Shown here piece by piece: positions 8,261 to 16,471 of a stretch of 64,000 nt of DNA. The translations under genes and the position numbers were made by a program. Each line of letters opens with the position of its first letter. The stretch's first letter is position 1. The stretch comes from Thalassotalea atypica (GTDB lineage Bacteria > Pseudomonadota > Gammaproteobacteria > Enterobacterales > Alteromonadaceae), in NCBI RefSeq assembly GCF_030295975.1, contig NZ_AP027364.1, positions 3,410,001 to 3,474,000 on the forward strand, in the 5' to 3' direction. Under the pieces are notes generated by a model. That model searched no databases and was not told where the DNA came from. It saw nothing but the letters and a program-made list of their open reading frames with translations.

Positions 8261-9967
8261 ATGTCTGCACTTAGTACTCTTAAAGATCAATGTTTTACAC
8301 CGTTTAAATCGGATATCGGTGACATTGAGTTACCAGCCAAGTTCACTTATCCGTTTTGTTATCAGCCACATGAGTTGAGCCAGCTTGCTGCAAAAGAGTT
8401 GCAAGAACACTTGTTAACCCAAACCTTTTGGCAGCATGATTTTAGTTTCGGCGAGCCATCTAAAGAGGGCAACGGTAAGATGTTTGGTGTTTTGGTGGTA
8501 ATAAACCAAAGCAATGAGCTAGGCTATCTATCAGCATTTTCAGGTAAAATTTCAGATAGAAACCTACTGCCGCATTTTGTCCCCCCTGTTTTTGATATGC
8601 TCACAAAAGACAGCTTTTTTCTCACCGAACAAGCACTGATCAATCAAATCAATGATCAAGTAGATGCCCTTGAAAGCAACCCTAAAATCGCTGAATATGC
8701 CGCTAAATTAGCAGATATAGAAAATAGCACTGAGCAGTTAATTGAACTCCAACGAGCCAAAATAATTGTGGGCAGAAAATCGAGAAAATCTCGTCGTCAA
8801 GAGGCATCACAGGCTGTCAAAGACAAACAACTTAGCGAACAAGCTTTTGAAGGATTGCTTGCTGAGCTTGGCAAAGAAAGTGTTTTTGAAAAAAATGAAC
8901 TCAAAGCGCTCAAACAACATTGTGACGAACAAATAAGCGCCGCTAAATATAAGCTCATGAATTTAACCGATGAAATTGCTGAGCTGAAAAATACCCGAAG
9001 GCAGCACTCTAACGACTTGCAACAGCGGCTCTTCGAACAATACCGTTTTTTGAATGCGAAAGGTGAGTATAAAAACTTACAACAACTTTTTAAGGACATG
9101 CCGCACCCACCGCCAGCAGGCGCAGGTGACTGTGCAGCCCCCAAATTACTCCACTTTGCATTTGAACAAGGCCTTACACCGATTGCGATGGCTGAATTTT
9201 GGTGGGGCGCAGCGCCTAAATCAGAAATCAGACAGCACCAAAATTATTACCCCGCATGTCTGGGTAAATGCCAGCCAATATTGTCCCATATGCTGCTTGG
9301 TTTATCGGTGGAAGAAAACCCGTTACTGAATAATCCCGCTTTAAACAAAACACTTGAAATTGTGTATCAAGACGACGACATCGTCGTCGTAAATAAGCCT
9401 GCAGAATTTTTGTCTGTGCCCGGTAAGAATATCAAAGATTCGGTCTATCACCGTATTAAAGCGCAGTTTCCAGACGCCACAGGAAATTACATTATTCATC
9501 GCCTTGATATGTCAACCTCAGGACTTATGGTACTGAGCTTAACGAAACGTGCACAAAAATCATTACAACAACAGTTCATCACACGAGCAGTGAAAAAGCG
9601 TTATGTCGCATTAATTGACGGGTTATTGGCCGAAGATCAAGGTGAAATCAATCTTCCACTAATAGGTGATTATTACGACAGACCGCGGCAAATGGTGTGT
9701 TTTGATGAAGGAAAACCAGCAAAAACTCAGTGGCAGGTGGTTGAACGAACCACGCATCAAACAAAAGTATTCTTACATCCAACGACTGGTCGCACTCATC
9801 AATTGCGAGTCCATTGTGCACATCAGTTGGGGCTTAATATGCCGATTATTGGTGACGATTTGTATGGTGTTAAAGGAGAGCGATTGCATCTCCATGCACA
9901 GCGACTAGAGCTCAACCACCCTATCACTAAACAATTATTAGTTTTTGAGGTTGATGCCGATTTCTAG
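8261..9967 (+). CDS. Large RluA-family pseudouridine synthase
   Basis: A 568-residue RNA-modifying enzyme that isomerises uridine to pseudouridine. The catalytic domain occupies roughly residues 365-568: YQDDDIVVVNKPAEFLSVPG, then HRLDMSTSG with catalytic Asp416, then GRTHQLRVH. The N-terminal 350 residues are a family-specific extension with a long charged, helical (probably coiled-coil) segment at about 125-265. This long architecture is known in alteromonads and vibrios and is usually annotated as an RluA/TruC-like synthase acting on tRNA or 23S rRNA; the target base is not deducible. The start has GGAA about 10 bases upstream. Monocistronic. Confidence 0.9.
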   Translation: MSALSTLKDQCFTPFKSDIGDIELPAKFTYPFCYQPHELSQLAAKELQEHLLTQTFWQHDFSFGEPSKEGNGKMFGVLVVINQSNELGYLSAFSGKISDRNLLPHFVPPVFDMLTKDSFFLTEQALINQINDQVDALESNPKIAEYAAKLADIENSTEQLIELQRAKIIVGRKSRKSRRQEASQAVKDKQLSEQAFEGLLAELGKESVFEKNELKALKQHCDEQISAAKYKLMNLTDEIAELKNTRRQHSNDLQQRLFEQYRFLNAKGEYKNLQQLFKDMPHPPPAGAGDCAAPKLLHFAFEQGLTPIAMAEFWWGAAPKSEIRQHQNYYPACLGKCQPILSHMLLGLSVEENPLLNNPALNKTLEIVYQDDDIVVVNKPAEFLSVPGKNIKDSVYHRIKAQFPDATGNYIIHRLDMSTSGLMVLSLTKRAQKSLQQQFITRAVKKRYVALIDGLLAEDQGEINLPLIGDYYDRPRQMVCFDEGKPAKTQWQVVERTTHQTKVFLHPTTGRTHQLRVHCAHQLGLNMPIIGDDLYGVKGERLHLHAQRLELNHPITKQLLVFEVDADF

Positions 9968-10092
9968 AAAAGTTGAGCCTCGACATCTAACATGAAACAT
10001 TTTGTATTATCTTTTTTAAAACGGTTTGAATAATATTTCTATAGATTGGGTCTTATTGGCTAAACTAATTCACCCACTTAAAGGAATATCAC

Positions 10093-10887
10093 GTGCTAAA
10101 AAAATTAACCCTTATAGGACTTATGATTGGCTCGGTTTCTAACGCTGCATTTGCATATAGGAGCCTTGAACTGGCAGAGCTAAAACAACTACTAAGTCAC
10201 TCCCACAGACCAACAGCGGATGCCTCAAGAGATGCCGCGAGAAAGCCTGCTGACATTTTGCATTTTTCCAATATTGCCAAAGGCGACCATGTACTTGATT
10301 TGTTTGCTGGCAGTGGTTGGTATACCGAGCTGTTTTCTCTTGCCACAAGCGATAACGGTAAAGTTTATGCACAAAACGACAGTGTCATTTGGCGCTTTGC
10401 AGAAAAAGGGATCACCGAGCGCACCAAAAACAATCGCTTATCAAATGTTGAACGCTTAGATAAAGTTGAAATTATCGACATGGACATGAAAGATAAGTCG
10501 ATAGATCTTGTCTTTACCGCCCTTAACTACCATGATTTATTTTTTACCCATAGCGTACGTGACGGCAAAGTCACCAAAGTACGCGAACAAGCCATAGATC
10601 ACAAAAAGGCACTGGCTAACATCAAACGCGTGATGAAAGATGACGGCCAGTTTGTCATTATCGACCATGTTGGCTTAGCCGGCTCTGGTTTTAACGCGCC
10701 AAACGACACCCATCGTATTGACCCTGATATAGTTAAATATCAAATGGAAGAAGCCGGATTTACCTTAGTTGAAGAAGCCTTCTATTTGAGAAATTCAGCA
10801 GACAATTTAAGCACCAATGTGTTCGCACCGGGCACACGAGGCAAAACCGATCGCTTTGTTTATAAATTTAAGAAGACAAAACTTTAG
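10093..10887 (+). CDS. Predicted exported SAM-methyltransferase-like protein
   Basis: A 264-residue class I methyltransferase fold of the COG4798 type. It starts with GTG after AAGGA. The first 21 residues look like a cleavable signal peptide (KK, hydrophobic core, SNAAFA then YRS). Motif I is VLDLFAGSGWYTE near residue 75, an acidic motif II-like EIIDMDMKD follows, and FTALNYHD and FVIIDH mark later strands. The Rossmann core is thus intact although the protein appears to leave the cytoplasm, where SAM is made. Substrate unknown. It stands alone, followed by an inverted-repeat-rich gap. Confidence 0.8.
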   Translation: MLKKLTLIGLMIGSVSNAAFAYRSLELAELKQLLSHSHRPTADASRDAARKPADILHFSNIAKGDHVLDLFAGSGWYTELFSLATSDNGKVYAQNDSVIWRFAEKGITERTKNNRLSNVERLDKVEIIDMDMKDKSIDLVFTALNYHDLFFTHSVRDGKVTKVREQAIDHKKALANIKRVMKDDGQFVIIDHVGLAGSGFNAPNDTHRIDPDIVKYQMEEAGFTLVEEAFYLRNSADNLSTNVFAPGTRGKTDRFVYKFKKTKL

Positions 10888-11172
10888 ACAGAAAGTCAGA
10901 TTAGTTTAGTGTGCATTTGCTTGATAGGTCAGATTAGATTTTGCGATGTAATCTGACCGTCATATTGATGTATGTCTGAAGGTGACGAGGAGGTGTCCAC
11001 TAAAGTGGGGGAAGGCCAATCCTCAGTGATATTGATTGTTGCGCATAAGCGTTCGTTGAACGCTCATTTATAAATGCTAGATAACAGCTAAACTTTTCAG
11101 AAAACTGCCTGTTTTAGTTTAAGCTACTGCACATAAGCTTATACTAATGTGCAGTTATTCCGTTGCTCCTAG
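10888..11172. repeat. Inverted-repeat-rich intergenic region
   Basis: Between two convergent genes. Three perfect inverted repeats are visible: GGTCAGATTA at 10927-10936 with its complement at 10949-10958; AGCGTTC at 11048-11054 with GAACGCT at 11058-11064; and ACTGCACAT at 11126-11134 with ATGTGCAGT at 11147-11155. An extra GTCAGATTAG copy lies at 10897-10906. None has a strong T tract, so they are only candidate terminators for the methyltransferase-like gene and the CobN-like operon. Confidence 0.5.
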
Positions 11173-14100
11173 TTAAGCCGCTTGTTTTAACGCGACCTTT
11201 TCTTCGCTACTTTTATTAATGCTATGAGCTGGCTTACGCTCAAACCACTGAGTTAAGCCGCCTAACAGTACTAACAATCCTAACCAATAAAGCGCCGAGT
11301 AGTCGGTTTCAATAGGCTCTGCTTTCGCTTGTTCCTCAAGCTTTTGACCACTTACGGTTTCCATTTGCGGTTGAGCTGGTGCGGCTTGCGGCGGCACTTG
11401 TGCTAAAGCCTCTGCCAATGCTTGTGATAAAGCTGTTAAGCCAAAACCAACTGCTGTTGCATCCATGTATTCATTGAACTTTTCATTGTCGGTAGCAACG
11501 TCAAATTCGCTGGCGATTTCGGTGTAAGTTTCAACCATTTTCTTTATTGTTGCGTCATCGGTTTTCCAATATCCTTTGCGCACGGCTTCTAGCATGCGTT
11601 CAATAATTTGTGCTAAGCTTTCGGCGTTGTGCTGCTCAAAAAATTCACGCATGTCCATTTGGTATTTATCTTCCACGTAGACTTCAAAAAACTCTTGCCA
11701 TTGGTCGTCACGTATCGCTTCTGGGGTCATTACTTCCCAACCCCACATGTTATTCATACGATCTAAAATAGCGGTTGCGCCCGCATAACCAGAGTCTTGC
11801 ATGGCTTTAATCCAACGCGGATGGAAATAGCGACTGCGCATTTCTTGGTTAACAAACTGATCTAAAGTTTGCGCTTTAATGTTGTCTTTTTTACGCAAGT
11901 TAGAGACATACATTTCCGGCGTTTTTCCGTCTAGGCTGCGCACCGCTAGCCCAATACCACCAAAGTATTGGAATGGGTCATCATTGGTCATCAGGGCATA
12001 AAGGTTAGTTGAGCGCGAAAATATAACACCATCAGTACCCGAAAGTACTTTGTCATAAAGCCCTTGCCCATCACCAAAAGCATCGCCAACGTTTTCACTC
12101 CAACGCTGTTCATCTTTACCAAAGGCGTAGCCCATTCGATCAAGGTATAAGTTGGCTAATTTACTGTCATCATCCCACGTACCAGATGCTAAGCTGCTGC
12201 CTGCTAAACCAGTGCCGTAATTACCTGTTTCATTTGAAAATATGCGCAGAGAGGATAAATAGTCCGCATCTTCTTCTGTTTTACCTTGCGCCAATAAATC
12301 TTGTTTCAATGCGTTGGCATGACGATAAACGAAGTTATTTTCTTCTTTCATTTTCGCCACTTCATCAATCGCTTTTGCTAGCCAAATCATAACATTTGGA
12401 AATGCATCCCGATAAAGACCTGTGGCTGAAACCACTACATCAATACGAGGGCGTTTCAGTTCACTATAAGGGATCACTTCAGTACCTGTGACCTGCCCTT
12501 GCTTGTTCCATTTGGGCTTGAGTCCTAAGGCATGAAGGATCTGTGCTTCTAACGCACCTTGGTGTCGCATGGTTTCTAGTGACCAAAGCGAAAACGCAAG
12601 CTTCTCAGGATAACGCCCATGTTTATTATGATAATCTTGAATTGTTTGCTCCATTAAAGTCACGCCAGCGTCGTAAGCCTCTTTCGATGGCACTTTGGCG
12701 GGGTTAAAACCAATCAGGTTTCTGCCTGTTGGCGCGGCATCGGGGTTACGAATAGGATCGCCACCGTAGCTCACTGGAATATAGGTTGCGTTTAATGCTA
12801 GCAATAAGTTTTTAATTTCAGCAATTTGTTGAAAGTTATCCCAGTAGTTTTTCGCTAGATCCAAATCAAGTTGAAGTTGCTCACTCAGGCCAGTTAGTGT
12901 TTCACCTGCATCTTTTGCCAACATATAGGCATTGAGTAATTGATAACCTTCTAAGGTTTCTAACTTGCGGACATTACGCTCATCTAATTGCTCAGTTACA
13001 GGCGCTGTCATCTGATGAGCTTGTTCATATGTATGCGCTCGAACGGTGAATTCATCACCTAACATTTGCAGCATCGTCGTATACAGATGTGGCGTCACTG
13101 GCAGTTCACCAAACGTATGAACACCGAGTGGCTGACTCATTTGCGCCAGCTGATTTAAGTGGTCTTGAAGCTTGGCGATGTGCTCATCAAAGTTATCATT
13201 CAAGTCAGCTTTTTCCAGCGACAAATCTTGTAGCATGTGGAGCTTTTCTGCCATAGCGGTAATTTCAGCTTGGGTATTGGCTTTGGTTTGCCCCTGCTCT
13301 AGCATCATGTAGTTGTTAATTTTTTCACTCAGTTCAGCAACCTCGGTGTATAAACCGGCTTTTGCAAAACCAGGGGTTAAATGGCTGATCATAGTGGCGC
13401 GCCCGCGACGTTTTGCCTGCATCGCTTCACCCACATTGTCGATAATATAAGGATAAAATACCGGCAAGTTGCCAATCGCTAGGTTTGGCGCATCATACAT
13501 AGAAAGGCCACGCTCTTTACCGGTTAGCCACTCTTGAGAACCGTGCGTGCCTAAATGAATGTAGGCATTGGCACCAAAGGTTTCTCTCGCAAAAAGATAA
13601 ATCGCGAGATAACCGTGATTAATCGCTGTTTTTGTACTGTGGTACAAGTTAGCGTGTTCTTTGGCATTTTCACCTCGTACACCTTGTGGCAAGACAATCA
13701 TATTGCCTAGGTTCATTCTCGGGATAACAAACGCTGATTCGGTTTTTCCGCTTCGTTCAATTGTGCGCAGCATGCCGCTTTCTTCTGGCGTACCCCACTT
13801 CTCAATGATCGGCTGTCTCACCTCTTCCGGTAACTGATTAAACCAAGCAAGATAAGTAGATAACGGCATGTATTCCGCTAAGTCTTTTTCAATCAAGGCT
13901 TCAGCGTCTTCGCCACGATAATAAGGACGCAACAACTGCCCTGCTGATTCGATTAAGAATTCATTAGTTTTAACATCTACCTTATAACCTTGCGCTTTCA
14001 TGGCAATCGCGATTTGCTCAATAGAAGACGGGACGTCTAAGAATGCCGCGCCGATATTTTTTTCACCCGGAGGATAATTCCAAATAAAGGTTGCGACTTT

Positions 14101-15258
14101 TTTGTCGCTATTTTCAATATGAGCCAAGTTAGCGTGGTTATAGGCACGATCAACAAACGCGTCCATTTGATAGGGAATCACTTGTTTTTCACCGTCACCA
14201 TTAGCAGCAATAATAGTTGGGTCGGCGCTTCCGGTATCTTCTGGCATTACCAAGAAAAAAGGCGTTAATGACGGCGATATGCCGGCATGATCTTGTTCAA
14301 AATCTGTTTGCGTTCCTTCTGTGTAATTAAGTGCATGGAGTACTGGCACGCCTAGCTTTTCAAATTCACCACGGCGCTTTTCAACATAGTGCAATGAACG
14401 ATAATTAATGACTAAATCGACTCTAGCTTTACTGACCGTTTGGCCATTTTCATTAGAGCTAGTCATCAATAAATCAGTGTAATTTAAGGACTCATCATTC
14501 CCTTCGTAAAAATACCCAAGTGCTTTTGCACCTTTTGCTTCTAGGCCTTTAATCATGGCATCAACAATTTGTTGCTGTTCATAATCAATCACGCTGCGGT
14601 GCATGCCAATAGCAATAACCGGCTGATTTTCTTTGATGTTCAAATAATTAAAAAACTGATCCGCATCACTGGTGACTTGCCCTTGATAGGCATAATGGTA
14701 CAAACCCACGTCCGGTGTAATAACTGGTTCAACTACCGTCGCTTGAGACAGTTTTAAAAAGTCGCTGGCAATATAATCCATCATGTTTGAGTAGTTAATG
14801 CGCCCCGCATTTTTATAGTACAAACCTATTGCATTTCGCTGTTCATCCGTTAGACCTTGGTTCATTGACTCATTCTCAAGATCACCTAAAGAAATCACTG
14901 GCACAGTTGGAAATTCAGCAAGATAAGTTTGATACTTGCCAAACATAAATTTAGACAGCGCCGGATTTATGCCGTCCATCATGATCAAGTTTGCAGACGC
15001 CCAAATACTTTTAATTTCTTCGTCGCTCTTCCCTGTTGCTTCAAACTTAATGAGTTCAAACGGTTGATCTTTTGCCAACAGTTTAAGTAGTTCACCTTTT
15101 GGTTTAGCTGCGTGGTTAGACATCATGATCATCACTTTAGGTGATGAACTTGATTGCACACCAATAGCTTGAGCATTTGCCATTTGCATGGTCATGATAC
15201 AAAGCCCAATGACAATAACTAAGCTAGCTTTGGCTAACATATCTAATAAAATTTTCAT
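11173..15258 (-). CDS. Exported CobN-like metal chelatase (HmuS-type candidate)
   Basis: A 1361-residue protein of the CobN/magnesium-chelatase H superfamily. Classical CobN is cytoplasmic and inserts cobalt using CobS/CobT. This one begins with a signal peptide (residues 1-29, ending MANAQA) and ends with one transmembrane helix at about 1322-1339 followed by a short basic tail, so its catalytic body should face the periplasm. CobN hallmarks include IHLGTHGSQEWLTGKERGLS, NLPVFYPYIIDNVGEA, YGGDPIRNPDAAPTGRN and LRIFSNETGNYGTGLAGSSL. It is the last gene of a three-gene operon (gaps of 4 and -1 bases) with ExbB-like and DUF2149 genes, divergent from a haem-type TonB receptor, with a Fur box between. 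By analogy with HmuS of Bacteroidetes hmu operons, which also belongs to this superfamily, I infer a role in haem iron acquisition. A tetrapyrrole cobalt or other metal role is the alternative. Confidence 0.85.
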   Translation of the reverse strand: MKILLDMLAKASLVIVIGLCIMTMQMANAQAIGVQSSSSPKVMIMMSNHAAKPKGELLKLLAKDQPFELIKFEATGKSDEEIKSIWASANLIMMDGINPALSKFMFGKYQTYLAEFPTVPVISLGDLENESMNQGLTDEQRNAIGLYYKNAGRINYSNMMDYIASDFLKLSQATVVEPVITPDVGLYHYAYQGQVTSDADQFFNYLNIKENQPVIAIGMHRSVIDYEQQQIVDAMIKGLEAKGAKALGYFYEGNDESLNYTDLLMTSSNENGQTVSKARVDLVINYRSLHYVEKRRGEFEKLGVPVLHALNYTEGTQTDFEQDHAGISPSLTPFFLVMPEDTGSADPTIIAANGDGEKQVIPYQMDAFVDRAYNHANLAHIENSDKKVATFIWNYPPGEKNIGAAFLDVPSSIEQIAIAMKAQGYKVDVKTNEFLIESAGQLLRPYYRGEDAEALIEKDLAEYMPLSTYLAWFNQLPEEVRQPIIEKWGTPEESGMLRTIERSGKTESAFVIPRMNLGNMIVLPQGVRGENAKEHANLYHSTKTAINHGYLAIYLFARETFGANAYIHLGTHGSQEWLTGKERGLSMYDAPNLAIGNLPVFYPYIIDNVGEAMQAKRRGRATMISHLTPGFAKAGLYTEVAELSEKINNYMMLEQGQTKANTQAEITAMAEKLHMLQDLSLEKADLNDNFDEHIAKLQDHLNQLAQMSQPLGVHTFGELPVTPHLYTTMLQMLGDEFTVRAHTYEQAHQMTAPVTEQLDERNVRKLETLEGYQLLNAYMLAKDAGETLTGLSEQLQLDLDLAKNYWDNFQQIAEIKNLLLALNATYIPVSYGGDPIRNPDAAPTGRNLIGFNPAKVPSKEAYDAGVTLMEQTIQDYHNKHGRYPEKLAFSLWSLETMRHQGALEAQILHALGLKPKWNKQGQVTGTEVIPYSELKRPRIDVVVSATGLYRDAFPNVMIWLAKAIDEVAKMKEENNFVYRHANALKQDLLAQGKTEEDADYLSSLRIFSNETGNYGTGLAGSSLASGTWDDDSKLANLYLDRMGYAFGKDEQRWSENVGDAFGDGQGLYDKVLSGTDGVIFSRSTNLYALMTNDDPFQYFGGIGLAVRSLDGKTPEMYVSNLRKKDNIKAQTLDQFVNQEMRSRYFHPRWIKAMQDSGYAGATAILDRMNNMWGWEVMTPEAIRDDQWQEFFEVYVEDKYQMDMREFFEQHNAESLAQIIERMLEAVRKGYWKTDDATIKKMVETYTEIASEFDVATDNEKFNEYMDATAVGFGLTALSQALAEALAQVPPQAAPAQPQMETVSGQKLEEQAKAEPIETDYSALYWLGLLVLLGGLTQWFERKPAHSINKSSEEKVALKQAA

Positions 15259-15262
15259 CGTT

Positions 15263-15622
15263 CTAGTTTCCTGCTACCGCGCTAATTGCACTTGTGTCAG
15301 TATCTTTCGCATCATCATTTTCAGGCACATAGACAAAGCTACCGTCTGCCATTTTGTAAGCAACACCTGCGCGCATCCCCTCGCCAGAGCCAATATCACC
15401 GGTTGACTTATACTGTTTAATTTCTTTGCCTTTTTTCACAATGACTTCCATGTTCGGTTTACCGGCATTTTTAACGACAGTGACATCGTCATCGTTAAAT
15501 ACGTTTAGCGGGTTTTGCGCAAGAGCAATTAATAGCGCTGCGATAATCACTAAGAACACATCGACTAAATTCACAGCACTGACAATGGGGTTTAGCTCTT
15601 CATCTTCATCTAAAAAACGCAT
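15263..15622 (-). CDS. DUF2149 protein, ExbD/TolR-like topology
   Basis: A 119-residue protein with one N-terminal transmembrane helix at about residues 18-36 and a soluble periplasmic C-terminal part. The helix opens NPIVSAVNLVDVFLVIIAAL, with Asp21 at the place where ExbD and TolR carry their proton-conducting aspartate (pattern PLVDVxLVLL). I therefore read DUF2149 as an ExbD-like subunit. It overlaps the stop of the upstream ExbB-like gene by one base and ends 4 bases before the CobN-like start, indicating translational coupling and a shared complex. Confidence 0.85.
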   Translation of the reverse strand: MRFLDEDEELNPIVSAVNLVDVFLVIIAALLIALAQNPLNVFNDDDVTVVKNAGKPNMEVIVKKGKEIKQYKSTGDIGSGEGMRAGVAYKMADGSFVYVPENDDAKDTDTSAISAVAGN

Positions 15623-16152
15623 TATGAGTCGCCCTTAAATTTACGAATATTGATTAATTCATTGGCACACCAGCGCTTGCGCACTGACGCGGGCCAAAAG
15701 GTAATTGAAGAAATAACTAAGCCCCAAATCACGGCAGCAAAAGCAATGATTAAGTTTTCGCTGATGCCTTGAATATTGCCATCAGCTAGTGCTTGTAATG
15801 CGGGCCCCATTGGGATCATGGTGGCAATCAGTCCAAGCATCGGTGCAACTCGGGTAACTACGCGCAATGTTTCCAGCTTTTTCAATGCAAACACTTCTAA
15901 CTCATCTTCACTGGCGTTGGGATTTTGCACAAAATAGTTATGAATGGGGTAACCATTTAACCATTGTGCCTCTTTGTTGTTCACTTGCTTTACATAACTC
16001 ATCAAGTTTTTGCGTCTAACTAGCCATTGAGAAATAAAACGCCCTAATGCAAACAAAGCATAAATAAGTAACGCGACAATGGTTAAAATTACGGGTGTCA
16101 TCAACAATGTTGATACTTGTGCCATCATTGATTCGATTATTTGAATATTCAC
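15622..16152 (-). CDS. MotA/TolQ/ExbB-family proton channel protein
   Basis: A 176-residue inner-membrane protein with three predicted helices at about 17-38, 102-122 and 131-153, the arrangement of ExbB/TolQ. The family core is RVAPMLGLIATMIPMGPAL followed by NLIIAFAAVIWGLVISS. It is the first gene of the operon with DUF2149 and the CobN-like gene. Together with DUF2149 it should form a pmf-driven stator. In classical systems this energises TonB; here no TonB gene is adjacent, so the coupling partner may be the CobN-like protein itself or a TonB encoded elsewhere. Confidence 0.88.
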   Translation of the reverse strand: MNIQIIESMMAQVSTLLMTPVILTIVALLIYALFALGRFISQWLVRRKNLMSYVKQVNNKEAQWLNGYPIHNYFVQNPNASEDELEVFALKKLETLRVVTRVAPMLGLIATMIPMGPALQALADGNIQGISENLIIAFAAVIWGLVISSITFWPASVRKRWCANELINIRKFKGDS

Positions 16153-16214
16153 TTTTTAGATACCTCTTTATTCCAAGCCCGCTCACTTTAACTCAACCCT
16201 ACTACGAACACAAA

Positions 16215-16229
16215 CGATAATTATTCTCA
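16215..16229. promoter_or_regulatory. Fur box
   Basis: Read on the minus strand, TGAGAATAATTATCG matches 13 of 15 positions of the 7-1-7 Fur consensus (TGATAATNATTATCA). It sits between the divergent ExbB-like operon and the TonB receptor, immediately upstream of the receptor -35 element. It is nested in a second palindrome, AACACAAA (16207-16214) with TTTGTGTT (16230-16237). Iron repression of both directions is inferred. Confidence 0.75.
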
Positions 16230-16235
16230 TTTGTG

Positions 16236-16263
16236 TTTACATTATTAAAAAAGCGTGTATTCT
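16236..16263 (+). promoter_or_regulatory. Candidate promoter of the TonB receptor gene
   Basis: TTTACA (16236-16241), a 16-base spacer and TATTCT (16258-16263). Transcription would begin near 16270, leaving a leader of about 200 bases with a strong secondary structure (16289-16366). Confidence 0.45.
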
Positions 16264-16288
16264 AATTAGCGATTAGAAAATGAAGTCA

Positions 16289-16366
16289 GCGAGATCCCAT
16301 AGGTAGCTGTTTGAGTCGATAAGGTCCCCCTAAACCAAAATTAACTCAATTGCCTATGGGGATCGC
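16289..16366 (+). ncRNA. Structured 5' leader of the TonB receptor mRNA
   Basis: Outer arms GCGAGATCCCATAGG (16289-16303) and CCTATGGGGATCGC (16353-16366) pair almost completely, and an inner pair TTGAGT (16311-16316) with ACTCAA (16344-16349) closes a 27-base apical loop containing AAGGTCCCCC. Nested pairing in an mRNA leader suggests a regulatory RNA element. It lacks the B12-box sequence of cobalamin riboswitches and I do not recognise it. Confidence 0.45.
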
Positions 16367-16471
16367 TTATATCAATTTTTATAAATGAGCATTTTGATAG
16401 TTGGCCAGCCAAAACAGTCCATTCAGAATCCTTATTTATGTAAATTGGTATTAACGTAATAGGAAAATAAA

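Noticed and set aside
8118-8378. 86-residue open frame upstream of the pseudouridine synthase
   Set aside because: Out of frame with the real gene, overlaps its start, no ribosome site, no recognisable family.
9370-9390. Palindrome ACGACGA/TCGTCGT
   Set aside because: Lies inside the pseudouridine synthase codons for the conserved DDDIVVV segment; explained by coding constraint.
16153-16471. Cobalamin riboswitch upstream of the TonB receptor and CobN-like genes
   Set aside because: No B12-box-like conserved core (AGCCAGGAGACCTGCC type) on either strand; the Fur box and haem boxes argue against a B12 role.
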